Shown here in pieces: positions 1 through 8,949 of a stretch of 24,736 nt of DNA; the first letter of the stretch is position 1, and each line of letters begins with the position of its first letter. Under the pieces are notes generated by a model. The model ran no database searches, had not been told where the DNA came from, and worked only from the letters and a program-made list of their open reading frames with translations. The DNA comes from Pseudomonadota bacterium. GTDB taxonomy: Bacteria; Myxococcota_A; Polyangia; Polyangiales; Polyangiaceae. A program made the translations under genes and the position numbers. Location of the stretch: positions 1 to 24,736 of the forward strand of contig JAEYYX010000030.1 of NCBI GenBank assembly GCA_023428245.1, read 5' to 3'.

Positions 1-2
1 CG

Positions 3-293
3 CGCCGAGCGAGGCGCAAGTTCACGGATGAGTTCAAGGCGGACGTGGTCAAGCTGTGCCGAGCGGGAGGCGAGTCGATTCGGGATATCGCCGAGCGTCT
101 CGACCTAACGGAGACAGCGGTTCGAGCCTGGGTCAAGCAAGCGGAGGTCGACGAGCAAGGAGGTACGGCGGACGCTCTGACGACGGAAGAGAGAGCTGAG
201 CTCACGAGGTTACGGCGGGAAAACAAACGCCTCACGATGGAGCGAGACATCCTAAAAAAAGCCACGGCCTTCTTCGCCAAGGAGAATTCGTGA
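3..293 (+). CDS. IS3-family transposase OrfA, 5' partial
   Basis: This is the N-terminal helix-turn-helix subunit of an IS3 transposase, which binds the element ends. The frame is open from base 3 and reads RRKFTDEFKADVVKLC, the usual OrfA opening, so the GTG at 45 lies inside the gene and the true start is upstream of the window. The helix-turn-helix is seen in ESIRDIAERLDLTETAVRAWVKQ. It is followed by a leucine-zipper-like stretch (ELTRLRRENKRLTMERDILKKA) that mediates OrfA multimerisation in this family. It ends in TGA overlapping the GTG of orfB by four bases. Confidence 0.9.
   Translation, partial: RRARRKFTDEFKADVVKLCRAGGESIRDIAERLDLTETAVRAWVKQAEVDEQGGTADALTTEERAELTRLRRENKRLTMERDILKKATAFFAKENS
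254..260 (+). promoter_or_regulatory. Probable programmed -1 frameshift site A AAA AAA
   Basis: Seven adenines lie in the codons for ILKKA near the end of orfA and, in the orfA frame, form the slippery heptamer A AAA AAA. OrfB is in the -1 frame relative to orfA. That frame is open from the slip site through the orfB start, so a -1 slip would give an uninterrupted OrfAB fusion. The site has the position and form known for IS3-family elements. I did not find a clear stimulatory stem-loop. Confidence 0.7.
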
Positions 294-1168
294 CCGAGTA
301 CGAATTCATCCAGGCGGAGAAGGCGAACTTCCCAGTGAGGGCGATGTGCAAGGCGCTCGGAGCCTCGAAGTCGGGCTACTACGAGCGGCTCAGTCGCGGA
401 GCATCCGAGAGGTTGAGGCGTCGAGAGGAGCTGTCGAAGAAGGTGGCGGCCGTGCACGAGGCATCGCGACGCACATACGGTAGCCCTCGAGTGCACGAAG
501 CGCTGGTGCAGCAAGGCGAGGTCGTCTCGGTGAACACCGTGGCCTCCGTGATGCAGGAAATCGGCCTCGTGGCGCGACCACGCCGAGCTTTCCGAGTGAC
601 GACCGACAGTCGTTTCACCGAACACATTGCCCCGAATCTGCTCGACAGAAACTTCGTCGCGGCGAGACCCAACGAGGTGTGGGTGACCGACGTGACGGCA
701 CTGCCGGTGCTCGGCGGTTGGGTATTTCTCGCCAGCATCATCGACCTCTACGCAAGACGGGTGGTGAGCTGGGAACTCAGTGAGAATAACGACACCGCCC
801 TCGCCCTCGCCGCCTTGCGTGAAGCAGTAAGAAAGCGCCGACCCCCACCTGGCGTCTTGCATCACTCCGACCGCGGGAGCCCCTACGGCTCGGGCAGCTA
901 CATCGCCGAGCTCGCCCAGCATGGCTTCGTCCGCAGCATGAGTCGCAAGGGCAACTGCTGGGACAACGCGGTCGCCGAGAGCTTCTTCTCGACGCTGGAA
1001 CACGAGTGCATCCAAGGACGCGTCTTTGCCGACCTCGAACATGCTCGCAGCGTCATCGCAGACTACGTCGACGGCTTCTACAACCCTGTTAGGCTTCATT
1101 CGACCAATGGATTCAAGAGCCCCATTGTGAGCGAATTGTGCTTGCATTCTCACCCACAAGCCGCATAA
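290..1168 (+). CDS. IS3-family transposase OrfB (DDE integrase core)
   Basis: This is the catalytic subunit of the IS3 transposase, 292 residues and the usual length. An HTH_21-like N-terminal part (about residues 40-100, including RRTYGSPRVHEAL) precedes an rve-type integrase core. The catalytic triad is visible as D134 (WVTDVT), D194 (HHSDRGSPYGS) and E230 (NCWDNAVAESFFSTLEHE), with 35 residues between the second Asp and the Glu, the DD(35)E spacing. The annotated GTG overlaps the orfA stop. In vivo the active enzyme is probably the OrfAB fusion made by frameshifting at 254-260. No truncation is seen. Confidence 0.93.
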   Translation: MTEYEFIQAEKANFPVRAMCKALGASKSGYYERLSRGASERLRRREELSKKVAAVHEASRRTYGSPRVHEALVQQGEVVSVNTVASVMQEIGLVARPRRAFRVTTDSRFTEHIAPNLLDRNFVAARPNEVWVTDVTALPVLGGWVFLASIIDLYARRVVSWELSENNDTALALAALREAVRKRRPPPGVLHHSDRGSPYGSGSYIAELAQHGFVRSMSRKGNCWDNAVAESFFSTLEHECIQGRVFADLEHARSVIADYVDGFYNPVRLHSTNGFKSPIVSELCLHSHPQAA

Positions 1169-1174
1169 TCAGAC

Positions 1175-1199
1175 TGTCCGGATTTCTGGGGGAAGCTCA
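1175..1199 (+). repeat. Probable right terminal inverted repeat of the IS3 element
   Basis: It sits seven bases after the orfB stop, begins TGTCCGG and ends in CA as expected for an IS3-family right end. The matching left end is outside the window, so this is inferred from position and resemblance only. Confidence 0.5.
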
Positions 1200-1480
1200 A
1201 TCAACAAGACCGAAAAGCCAGCTGAAACAAAAAGAGAGATCCCACCTACTCTCGCGATCAGCTACGTGGTCCACTTCGCGCTCAAAGTGCACCCCCGCCT
1301 AAGTGGCGCTGAAGCTGACGAGGGCCCGGGGTCTTTCGACTTCATCCCAGCCCTCGCAGCTTAGCTTTCACTTAGGCGTGCGGCTCCAAACGGAAGGGCG
1401 ACGTGCGGCTTCCGACCCGCCCGTCAAACTGAGTGCTGCGCGGGCCCCTCCTCGGACCTCCCGCGCGCGGCTTGAGACGC
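1200..1480. other. IS flank between the element and the immunity gene, no convincing gene
   Basis: A 54-codon plus-strand frame runs from the IS end to a TAG at 1362-1364 (INKTEKPAETKREIPP...FDFIPALAA). It could be the 3' remnant of a gene cut by the insertion, but a second plus-strand frame is also open here, so openness alone proves little. I see no RNA gene. Confidence 0.3.
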
Positions 1481-1864
1481 TCAGCGAGGCGCTCCGTATC
1501 GAACCGCGAGCCCGATCAATTGCTCCAGAGTTGCTGACTCGTTCGAAGCGCCAGGATCTTTAGCACCACACGCCTCCAGGTACGTGACGAGAATCTCCCG
1601 CAATTCATCCGCGTGTTCGGATCTGTCGTCGGACAGTGCGATTCGTACCAGCTCAAGCTTTGTGCGTCCGAGCACTGAGCGCTTCTCGCGCTCTTCAACC
1701 GACACTTCCAACTTGCGGCCCAGTGCGTCATACCCTCGTCCGACGTCGCCTGAGCGAACATCAACGGCTTCCAGGTACGATTCGGCCTCGTCGACACTTC
1801 GGAAGACGGTAAGGTCTCGAGGCTCCCAAAAGAAAAGTGGCGGTCTCGGCAAGTTCATGACCAT
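1481..1864 (-). CDS. Probable immunity protein of the RHS toxin
   Basis: This is a small acidic cytoplasmic protein (127 residues, no signal or membrane segment) opening MVMNLPRPPLFFWEPRDLTVFRSVDEAESYLE. Its ATG shares one base with the TGA of the RHS toxin gene (TGATG), so it is probably translationally coupled. A second in-frame ATG at 1858 (MNLPRPPL) is an alternative start. Polymorphic-toxin loci keep the cognate immunity gene immediately downstream of the toxin tip, and position, size and coupling all fit. The opening also resembles small proteins I recall beside RHS genes, but I cannot name a Pfam family. The immunity role is inferred from context. Confidence 0.75.
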   Translation of the reverse strand: MVMNLPRPPLFFWEPRDLTVFRSVDEAESYLEAVDVRSGDVGRGYDALGRKLEVSVEEREKRSVLGRTKLELVRIALSDDRSEHADELREILVTYLEACGAKDPGASNESATLEQLIGLAVRYGAPR

Positions 1865-4800
1865 CAGAACCGATCGCAGAAGTTCTTGTCATCGCCCTTC
1901 GTTTCCCAAGGACGATGCCGTTTGATGCCCTGGCCAGGTATCGTTTGACCATCTGGACCCGCCGGTCCACGACGATGATAGTGCGGCCAGCGCCCGTACG
2001 GATGTCCCGTCCGGTTTCCAAAAGGAGCGAAGCGCCAGTTCCTTCCAAAGGTCAGCTCTCGTCCCTCGGCCGCAAACCGAGACGCTCCCGCTCCCGGATG
2101 CATCCCAAGAAGCGTTCCGCCGAGCTGCGCCTGCCCTTCCATCTGCGCGATTTCGCCCGGATCTGTCAGCACGGCGTCCGAACCAATCAACAACGCCGCC
2201 CCGATCACGACAAACCACGCGATCTCGCCCTCGGGATCGATGTAGCTCATCGGATCGTTGTGGGTATAGACGTACAAGTTCGTCTGCTGCCCGCCAAACA
2301 ACGACGGATCCTTGCTCGTCCACCTGCCAATCCTCGGGTCATAATCCCGCGCGCCGAAGCGCACGAGGCCCGTATCGCTATCAAAGAGCCCACCGGCGAA
2401 TCCATGAGGAATCGGCCAAGTCGATGTGTCCGTACCTTGGTCGACACCGTCGAGTGTGAAGCTCGTCACGTTACCCCACGCATCATAGGAAGCATCGAGC
2501 CATACGTCGCTCGCGTTCGCGATGTTGACGACGTAGACCGGTGAGCCAAGGTGATCCGTGATGACGCGGTAGATGCGGTCAGATTGGTTAGGTGTCTTCC
2601 GTACGACGAGCGCAGGAGAGTTCGGGCTGTGGCTATAAATGAAGCGGCTCACTACCTCGCCCGAGCCGTTCAATTCAGCCGCGATGCGGAGCTGACTCGA
2701 CCAGATGTATTGCTTGTCGACGGAACCGCCTACTTTCTTACCGACGCGGCGACCTTGGGCGTCGATCACATAGCTGATCGTCGAGCCCGTATTGCGCTCC
2801 ACCTGCGTCAGGTTTCCGAGAGCATCATAGGTGAACGTCTCTAACGTTTCTCCATCATCCCGCTGGAACAGAGTCCCTCGATCCGTATACGAATAGTCGA
2901 CGCCGTCGTAGGATCGCAGCCGATCTTGAGCATCATAGAGAGCCTCTTCTTCACACTCCGTCGCAGGAGCCTCCAACATACAAATCCGATTCCCGTTCGA
3001 ATCGTATCGATATGTTTGAGGGATTCCTTCGCTCGGGGTCACCGTCACAAGCTGACCCTTCGCATCGTATCCGTACTCGACCGTCGTCGTAATGTCGTCT
3101 CGAGTCTTCTGAAGCGTAACGATGCGGCCGAGCTTATCCCGCGGGTGTTCCTCATCACTGTAGGTCACGCTCCAGAGAGGCGTCCCCGATTCGCTCACTT
3201 CGTGCGTCGCGAGCTCGCCGAAAGCATTGTAAGTGAACGCTTCTTGAATCGCGCCGGAGGTCGTCGATTCTAAGAGTCCGTGCCCGCTCGGGGCCATGTC
3301 TCCGCTTCCGCTGTCGAAGCCGTAGATGACTCCGTTCGACGAGCTGCATCCTGGGCCCTGAGCAGCACACATGAGAACGCTGTCGTTATCGTAGCCAAAG
3401 CTCGCGAGGAGCTCGCTCTCGCCGACCGTCACCTGCTCGCCCTGAGCGTTCAGGTCAGCGTTGAGCGTGATGCCGTAGCTCGTTCCCACGAGTCCCGATT
3501 GTGGCGCTGCAGAGAGCGTTTCGCCAATGGGAACGAACCCGTCCCATGCCAGCGTCGTCGTCAGGCCGCCGCGAGATAGGGTCGAGAGCTGTCCCGGCGG
3601 CCCAATCGGACAAGGCTCCGGATCTTCCTCTTCCGGATCAGGCTCCGGACATTCGACCTCGTCCGCGTACGTATATCCAACGGCGAATGGGGCGGTACCA
3701 CCACCGCTCCCCGCCGAACTCAGGGTCCGAAGCCGTCCCTTCCGCGTCGGGTGCTCCGGGTCGGCTCCGTCACGGCTGTACGTAACGCTCACTCCGCCAG
3801 GCAAGGTCGTGGTGGTCGGACGCCGGGCCTGATCGTAGGAGAACTCGGTCACGCTCTCGACGCCATCCACCGCCGGTGCCAGATAGTCTGTCATCAAGCG
3901 CGCGCCATTGAAGAGCTGAATGTGGGGGTCTTCGTTCGGCGTGGTGAGCTGCTCGAGGTCACCAGCATACGAGTACCCGAACTGCGTCGTGTCCGCATCG
4001 ATCGTGGCGCTCAGGGCGCGACCGAAGGCGTCACGGGTGAAGCTGACGCTCTGGCCGGAGGCGCTCGTCAGAGACATCAAATGCCCGGCTTCGGGGAGCC
4101 CTGTATTGTCGGGGAAATAGTCCAGGAGCGTCGTTCGCTCGGAGCTCCCGCTTCCTCGTGCGATCGTCGTCGCTCGACCCTGACTGTCGTAGACGAAAGC
4201 GGTCGGTTCGAGGTCACCTATCTGCGTCCAAACCGGGCGCCCCCGTTCATCGAGGATCGACGTCGTCGTCCGTCCCTGCGGGCTGGTCGTCACGACGGTG
4301 TTGAGTGCTTGGTTCGTCTGGGTCGTCGAGATTCTCCCGTTGAGTCCGAAGGTCTCGGTCCAAAGATCTCCCGCCTCCGAGAGGTCGCGGGTCTCGGCTC
4401 TGGTCAACCCGGAAGGCAAAGTCACGGTCCGGCTTCCGAGCAACGGAGCTTTCAAATTGTGCTTTGGATGACGCACAAACTGTTCGCGCACGATCGTACC
4501 GTCGCTAGCGGTCGTCGTGCGGGCGAGTGCAGAATCGAGCACGATCGCGGAAGAACTGCCGTCGGCATTGAGTCGGCTTCTCGTCTGGCCGGCACGGGAA
4601 ACGGTGCTTTCGTAATTGCTCGGCTCCCCTTCTCCGTTCACGTGAGTCACATCCTTCAGATGCACACCGGATAGGGTCTGTGGTGCGAGGCCTGGTGTCG
4701 AGTCCGATATCAAGCGCCCCAAGTTGTCATATCCATAGTTGTGCACGAACCCACGCTGATCCCGCATGGACCGAAGGAGCCCTTGCGAGTCGTGCGACAG

Positions 4801-7800
4801 GGACACTGTCTTCCCAGCAGCGTCGATGATCGCAGAGGCGTAGCCATCGGGCTTCAGGAGGATCTTCGTCACCTGGCCCGAAGGCGCTTCGATGGTCACT
4901 TCACCGCCGATATCGCGGTAAACGCGCGTTCTTGGAAGGCTTCCGGAGTTCGGCCCTAGGTTGTCTCCTTCGACAATGGCGCTCAGCAATCCATCCTCGT
5001 ACTCGAACGATCGACTCACATCGTTTGTGAGGAGGTTCCGGGTACGTAGGTGACGGCCATGCAAGTCAAAGTCGTAGAGCTCCATTCCGTCTTCACTCGG
5101 CGCACTCATCTCCTGAGCAGCGAAGCCGCGCGCGGCCGGAAGAATCCGCCGAAGGGCTGGCTGAGGAGACCTTGTAAACAACAGGAGAGACTCGTCTGGG
5201 GCAATGTCAAACGCAAAATGCAGGCCAAGACCGGCTTGAAGGGCGGAACCGCCGTCGCCGATCCCAGGCGGGGCGTCCTTCCTCCCAGCAATTCTGCGCA
5301 GGATTCCTTGGCGATCAATGAGCCAAATGCTGTCCTCGTAGGTTTGACTGAAAAGCACCCCTTCTTCGTTAACGTCGATGGACGTATAGAAGGTATTGGG
5401 ACTCCCGGGGAAAGAAAGAGCCGGCTGCCCGTCGATCAGGCCGGCGCCTAGGTTACTGCCGCTATTGGCGATGCGCACTGGTCCGTCTTCGTCGCCCGGT
5501 CCGTATCGAAAGATGCCCCCCCCGTTGCCTACCGCGGCATATAGTGTATTGCCGTGGAGTGTGAGCGCACTTGTAGAAGCCGCATTTGGATTTCCCGGGA
5601 ACTCCGCGTACGGCGCTCCGCCATCGGCATGCTCAAGATCAAGCGTGAAACGATGAACTGAAAGGGGGCTACTTTGTTGGAGAGCATAAATCAGTGCGTC
5701 TGGACCAACGGCGAGCGCATGTATTGCATTCGACCGTGAAACGCTGCCTGTTTCCTGAACCGCGCCATTGATCAAATCGAGACGACGGATCGATGCAGGG
5801 ATCACTCCGTAGTCACCGATATAAAGCCGCGTGGGGCTCTCCGCGGCAATCACCTGCGCTGTGCGGGAGGACCATTTCGCGACGGCGCCAGATGAATCGG
5901 CCCGATACACGCCTCCGCCTTCCGCAAAGAACACACCCCCGTCTCGCGTACTGTTCACTTGGTAGTTGGCGTTCACCTGGCTGACCTCCGGCAGGTTCCG
6001 AAGACGGCTTATGGTTTCAGCGCCAGTTCGGAGTTCTCGGCCGTCCCCTCGGAAGAGAATCGACCCCTGAGCGTCGAAGAAGTGGTGCGGACTCAGAGTC
6101 CAGCTGCCAAAACCATGGACCTTGGCGTCGTAGACGGTCATTTCCATCGGGTGATCCATCACGAAGATCGCGCTCGAGAGTCCGCTTCTGAACTCATGAT
6201 AGAGACTCCATGAGCCTCGGTGAGTGCCGTAGGCGAGTCTCCCTTCGGCGTCGCGGCCATCCCAAAATACCGAGCTGGAATCGCTCAGGTAGTCTCCGCA
6301 CCGCGGACCGTGCCAAAATAGACCCATACACGGAACGCTAACACGCCCGCCCATATTCAATGTCGGAACGAAGCCCACATAAGACGGAGGCACCGGCCCA
6401 GGGAAGTCTACACTAACAAACCGCTGCCTATTTGGAACATACCCGAGCACCGATCGACTGCTGAAGGTCAGTCGATACGGCGTACCTCCGACCTCAAAGG
6501 CCTCCGTTAGGCTCATCGTTTCGACGTTCACTTGGGAGCCTCGCTTGCAGGTTTCAGGACCCGCGACTCCCGTTACACTAGCTTGAACAGGGACCGATCC
6601 AGGCAAGCAGCTCCCCGCAGCGCAGAAGGAGTTCAACCAGTTCAAATCGAGCGGACTAAAATGCTCTCTCTCCACGCGCCACAGTTCGTCGCCAATGCTC
6701 CTACGGTTCGCCGCGACATCGAGCGCCAACTGCTCCCGTTCCGCACTGTCGATCTCGAACCCTCTGGCCGCTAGGTAGCTCTCATCGCTCTGGTCAGAAT
6801 CGCCATCATTGTCGGCGTCGATCAAGGCTAGCGCCGGAGATCCTCCGCTCACGCCGACCAGGCGCACGATGATCCCGTCCTTTTCTCGAAGCCACGCCCC
6901 AATCTTTCGATCATAAAACCAGGTCGGAACAGCCAATCCGACTTGGTGCGGTGAGTCTACGCCGCTCCGATTTGCCTCGGCCCCGAGAAAGTTATCGAGA
7001 TAGAAGATCGCGGGCGGATCGAAATGCGCCTCTTCAAGGCCATCAACAGATAGTTCTGCCGCGTATCCGTAGGCAGTCCCAGGAGGCAGCGGCGCAGGCA
7101 TACGAAAGATGCCTGTCGCGCCCACGGTATACTCGGTCACTCTCAGAGTCGCTTCATCCAGGTCAACGCTATCGCCGTTCGCATCGACACCCGTGATCAA
7201 CGTTCCTTCCTTGAGCATAACGCTCGGCGTGCGAGGAGCCGCGATTCCATCTCCATCACGGTCATCGGAAGTCGTGGGTCCGTGGATCGTAACGTCGCTC
7301 GGGACGACTCCTTCGACGAGCACCACAGACTCCTCAGCGTCTGCGGGCAAAATGAGCTCTATGGGAAAAGCTCCTCCCGTCGCGCCCCATTTCGTCTCAA
7401 CGGGCCGCTCCGCCGGCAAATAGTCGAAAGTACCGTCTCCATCCGCGTCTGCTTCCACCCGGATCGTCAAGGCTTCACCCCCGTTGACCGGGAAGCGGAA
7501 GGCACCGTCGGCGGAGGTCCAGACCGCGCCAAACTCGCAGCGACGAGGAACGGTCACTCGGGCGTTCTGAACGGGTACTTGGATCCCGAGCGAAGAGTCC
7601 CAGGTCGTGACAGTACCCGCGATGATCGCGACATGCTCTGGGGCGATCGCTTCGAGGGCGCAGTTTGGTACAGGGTCCCGGGGCAGAGAGGGCCCATAGT
7701 CGCGGATTCCACTCGTCGCTCCAGGCGGAATCGGCGGCGGGAGGGTCCCTCCCCCCTGGTCTCGGAGGCATTCGCCATTTCCATCGCAAATGAACCCCGG

Positions 7801-8940
7801 AGCGCAGGGAACGCCCACGGGCTCGAACACCTGGTTCACTCCAGAAACTGGATTACAGGTCACGCTCGCCACACATGGGTTCTCCGTGGGAGCCGCGTCG
7901 AGCGGCGTCCCTGGGAGGCAGGCACCCGCGCCGTTGCACGTCTCCGTCCCATTGCAGACATCGCTGTCTTCACAAGCCGTTCCAGCCGCCAAGGCCGCAT
8001 GCACGACTCCACCGAGCTCGGTGCAACTATCCGCGGTGCATGGGTTTCCGTCGTCGATCTGAAGAGGCACTGCCACCCGACACATCCCAGCCCCGTCGCA
8101 GGTCTCAGAGCCGTTGCACACCAACCCATCATCACAGCTCGTCCCCGCCGCGGCAGGCTCGTACTGAACGCCGTTTTCCGGGTCGCAGCTATCGATCGTA
8201 CAAGGATTCCCGTCGTCGACGGTCGGCGGAGTGCCCGCCTGGCACGTCCCAGAAGCGTCACAGAGTTCTGCTCCGTTGCAGGCGTTGCCGTCGCCGCAGG
8301 CGGTTCCTTCGGTGACCGGTTCGTGGGTCACGTCGCCTCCCGTGCAAGCGTCCGTGGTGCACGGGTTCCCGTCGTCGACATCGAGCGGAGTCCCCGACTG
8401 ACAGCTCCCGGCCGCGTCACAGAGTTCCTCTCCGTTGCAGGGGTCACCGTCGTCGCAGGACGTGCCCGCGGCAACCGGCGTGTGAGTTATTCCACCCTCT
8501 GGCGTGCACGAGTCGACCGTGCAGGGATTCCCGTCGTCGAGGTTCGGAGCGCTCCCCGCTTGGCACGTTCCTGAACCGTTGCAGGTCTCGTCACCATTGC
8601 AGGCGTTTCCGTCGCTGCACGGAGTTCCCGCAGCCACGGGGGTATAGATCGTCGTTCCTGACGCGGGATCGCAGGTATCCGTCGTGCAAACGTTGTTGTC
8701 GGTGACGGGAGTGCACGTGGCAGGACCGAGCGTAAACTTGTCGAAGTAGTGCGACTGGGCTCCGGCCGGGACGTTCAGGGCGATCGTGAAGCGAAGATCG
8801 TTATAGTTTCCTCCGTTCAGGGCGTTCCGAATGCTGACTGGAACGGAAAAGTTCATCCGCTCGAAGCTGCCCTTCGGGACGTTCTGGAGCTGGATCGAGC
8901 CGAGGAACTGGTTGTAGACGCTGACGGACGGCGCGCTCAC
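1864..8940 (-). CDS. Giant RHS/YD-repeat polymorphic toxin, main part after an in-frame stop
   Basis: This 2358-residue frame starts at a GTG with no visible ribosome-binding site and is probably the remainder of the gene that begins at 9351. Domains in order: the end of a jelly-roll-like domain (to about 75); Cys-rich repeats of about 54 residues (85-395); a carboxypeptidase-regulatory-like region (VQNARVTVPRRCEFGAVWTSADGAFRFP); a GDYLSD...WDGRDAEGRLAYG segment; an NHL-type propeller ending IAGRKDAPPGIGDGG (about 1000-1240); and many YD repeats (YGYDNLGRLISD, YRYDSNGNRICM, FTYDALGNLTQVE). The RHS core terminus follows (RFGARDYDPRIGRWTSKDP, then PMSYIDPEG). The C-terminal tip, residues 2239-2358, has a short hydrophobic stretch and a basic His-rich end (PHYHRR, GIKRHRPWE). 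Family knowledge: RHS shells enclose and release C-terminal toxins. Inference: an outer-membrane-anchored contact toxin whose tip may be a nuclease; the tip family is not assigned. Confidence 0.9.
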   Translation of the reverse strand: MSAPSVSVYNQFLGSIQLQNVPKGSFERMNFSVPVSIRNALNGGNYNDLRFTIALNVPAGAQSHYFDKFTLGPATCTPVTDNNVCTTDTCDPASGTTIYTPVAAGTPCSDGNACNGDETCNGSGTCQAGSAPNLDDGNPCTVDSCTPEGGITHTPVAAGTSCDDGDPCNGEELCDAAGSCQSGTPLDVDDGNPCTTDACTGGDVTHEPVTEGTACGDGNACNGAELCDASGTCQAGTPPTVDDGNPCTIDSCDPENGVQYEPAAAGTSCDDGLVCNGSETCDGAGMCRVAVPLQIDDGNPCTADSCTELGGVVHAALAAGTACEDSDVCNGTETCNGAGACLPGTPLDAAPTENPCVASVTCNPVSGVNQVFEPVGVPCAPGFICDGNGECLRDQGGGTLPPPIPPGATSGIRDYGPSLPRDPVPNCALEAIAPEHVAIIAGTVTTWDSSLGIQVPVQNARVTVPRRCEFGAVWTSADGAFRFPVNGGEALTIRVEADADGDGTFDYLPAERPVETKWGATGGAFPIELILPADAEESVVLVEGVVPSDVTIHGPTTSDDRDGDGIAAPRTPSVMLKEGTLITGVDANGDSVDLDEATLRVTEYTVGATGIFRMPAPLPPGTAYGYAAELSVDGLEEAHFDPPAIFYLDNFLGAEANRSGVDSPHQVGLAVPTWFYDRKIGAWLREKDGIIVRLVGVSGGSPALALIDADNDGDSDQSDESYLAARGFEIDSAEREQLALDVAANRRSIGDELWRVEREHFSPLDLNWLNSFCAAGSCLPGSVPVQASVTGVAGPETCKRGSQVNVETMSLTEAFEVGGTPYRLTFSSRSVLGYVPNRQRFVSVDFPGPVPPSYVGFVPTLNMGGRVSVPCMGLFWHGPRCGDYLSDSSSVFWDGRDAEGRLAYGTHRGSWSLYHEFRSGLSSAIFVMDHPMEMTVYDAKVHGFGSWTLSPHHFFDAQGSILFRGDGRELRTGAETISRLRNLPEVSQVNANYQVNSTRDGGVFFAEGGGVYRADSSGAVAKWSSRTAQVIAAESPTRLYIGDYGVIPASIRRLDLINGAVQETGSVSRSNAIHALAVGPDALIYALQQSSPLSVHRFTLDLEHADGGAPYAEFPGNPNAASTSALTLHGNTLYAAVGNGGGIFRYGPGDEDGPVRIANSGSNLGAGLIDGQPALSFPGSPNTFYTSIDVNEEGVLFSQTYEDSIWLIDRQGILRRIAGRKDAPPGIGDGGSALQAGLGLHFAFDIAPDESLLLFTRSPQPALRRILPAARGFAAQEMSAPSEDGMELYDFDLHGRHLRTRNLLTNDVSRSFEYEDGLLSAIVEGDNLGPNSGSLPRTRVYRDIGGEVTIEAPSGQVTKILLKPDGYASAIIDAAGKTVSLSHDSQGLLRSMRDQRGFVHNYGYDNLGRLISDSTPGLAPQTLSGVHLKDVTHVNGEGEPSNYESTVSRAGQTRSRLNADGSSSAIVLDSALARTTTASDGTIVREQFVRHPKHNLKAPLLGSRTVTLPSGLTRAETRDLSEAGDLWTETFGLNGRISTTQTNQALNTVVTTSPQGRTTTSILDERGRPVWTQIGDLEPTAFVYDSQGRATTIARGSGSSERTTLLDYFPDNTGLPEAGHLMSLTSASGQSVSFTRDAFGRALSATIDADTTQFGYSYAGDLEQLTTPNEDPHIQLFNGARLMTDYLAPAVDGVESVTEFSYDQARRPTTTTLPGGVSVTYSRDGADPEHPTRKGRLRTLSSAGSGGGTAPFAVGYTYADEVECPEPDPEEEDPEPCPIGPPGQLSTLSRGGLTTTLAWDGFVPIGETLSAAPQSGLVGTSYGITLNADLNAQGEQVTVGESELLASFGYDNDSVLMCAAQGPGCSSSNGVIYGFDSGSGDMAPSGHGLLESTTSGAIQEAFTYNAFGELATHEVSESGTPLWSVTYSDEEHPRDKLGRIVTLQKTRDDITTTVEYGYDAKGQLVTVTPSEGIPQTYRYDSNGNRICMLEAPATECEEEALYDAQDRLRSYDGVDYSYTDRGTLFQRDDGETLETFTYDALGNLTQVERNTGSTISYVIDAQGRRVGKKVGGSVDKQYIWSSQLRIAAELNGSGEVVSRFIYSHSPNSPALVVRKTPNQSDRIYRVITDHLGSPVYVVNIANASDVWLDASYDAWGNVTSFTLDGVDQGTDTSTWPIPHGFAGGLFDSDTGLVRFGARDYDPRIGRWTSKDPSLFGGQQTNLYVYTHNDPMSYIDPEGEIAWFVVIGAALLIGSDAVLTDPGEIAQMEGQAQLGGTLLGMHPGAGASRFAAEGRELTFGRNWRFAPFGNRTGHPYGRWPHYHRRGPAGPDGQTIPGQGIKRHRPWETKGDDKNFCDRF
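7755..8688 (-). repeat. Tandem Cys-rich repeats (about 5.5 units of about 54 codons) in the RHS protein
   Basis: Each unit reads roughly C-T-x-D-x-C...AGTxCxDGxxCNGxExCxxxGxC...DDGNP. Units start near residue 85 and recur at about 53-55 residue intervals, with the last one degenerate (CVASVTCNPVSG...CDGNGEC). The even number of Cys per unit suggests disulfide-bonded stalk modules outside the cytoplasm. Boundaries are approximate. Confidence 0.85.
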
Positions 8941-8946
8941 ATAGAG

Positions 8947-8949
8947 CTA
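8947..8949 (-). other. In-frame amber codon splitting the RHS lipoprotein gene
   Basis: The frames at 8947-9351 and 1864-8940 are the same frame, separated only by this TAG and two sense codons (WHGAV-stop-LYVSAPS). Together they complete one jelly-roll-like domain. TAG is one transition away from CAG, and Gln is what I would expect in GAVxLY from family resemblance. TAG ends other genes here (MazF-type at 9534, HicA at 16074), so general amber recoding is unlikely. Confidence 0.85.

Larger units (their letters stand above)
1..1199 (+). mobile_element. IS3-family insertion sequence, left end outside the window
   Basis: The element consists of orfA (open at the window edge), orfB and a probable right terminal inverted repeat at about 1175-1199. 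That repeat starts TGTCCGG and ends AAGCTCA, so its complement begins TGAGCTTCCCCC, which fits the 5'-TG...CA-3' ends of IS3-family elements. The left repeat lies outside the window, so the element boundary and target duplication cannot be confirmed. Both reading frames and the DDE residues look intact, so the element may be active. Confidence 0.85.

Noticed and set aside
1303..1563. 86-codon plus-strand frame after the IS, and a passing resemblance of 1280-1440 to rRNA-like strings
   Set aside because: The frame overlaps the immunity gene antisense; the short rRNA-like strings (GGGTCTTTC, GTCAAACT) are not in rRNA order.
7282..8574. 430-codon plus-strand frame antisense to the RHS gene
   Set aside because: It lies opposite the Cys-rich repeats and adjoining region of the RHS protein; its openness follows from codon bias and it has no domain.
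7755..8688. Periodic repeats considered as a CRISPR array
   Set aside because: The period is about 160 bases, the repeats are coding and encode Cys-rich protein modules.
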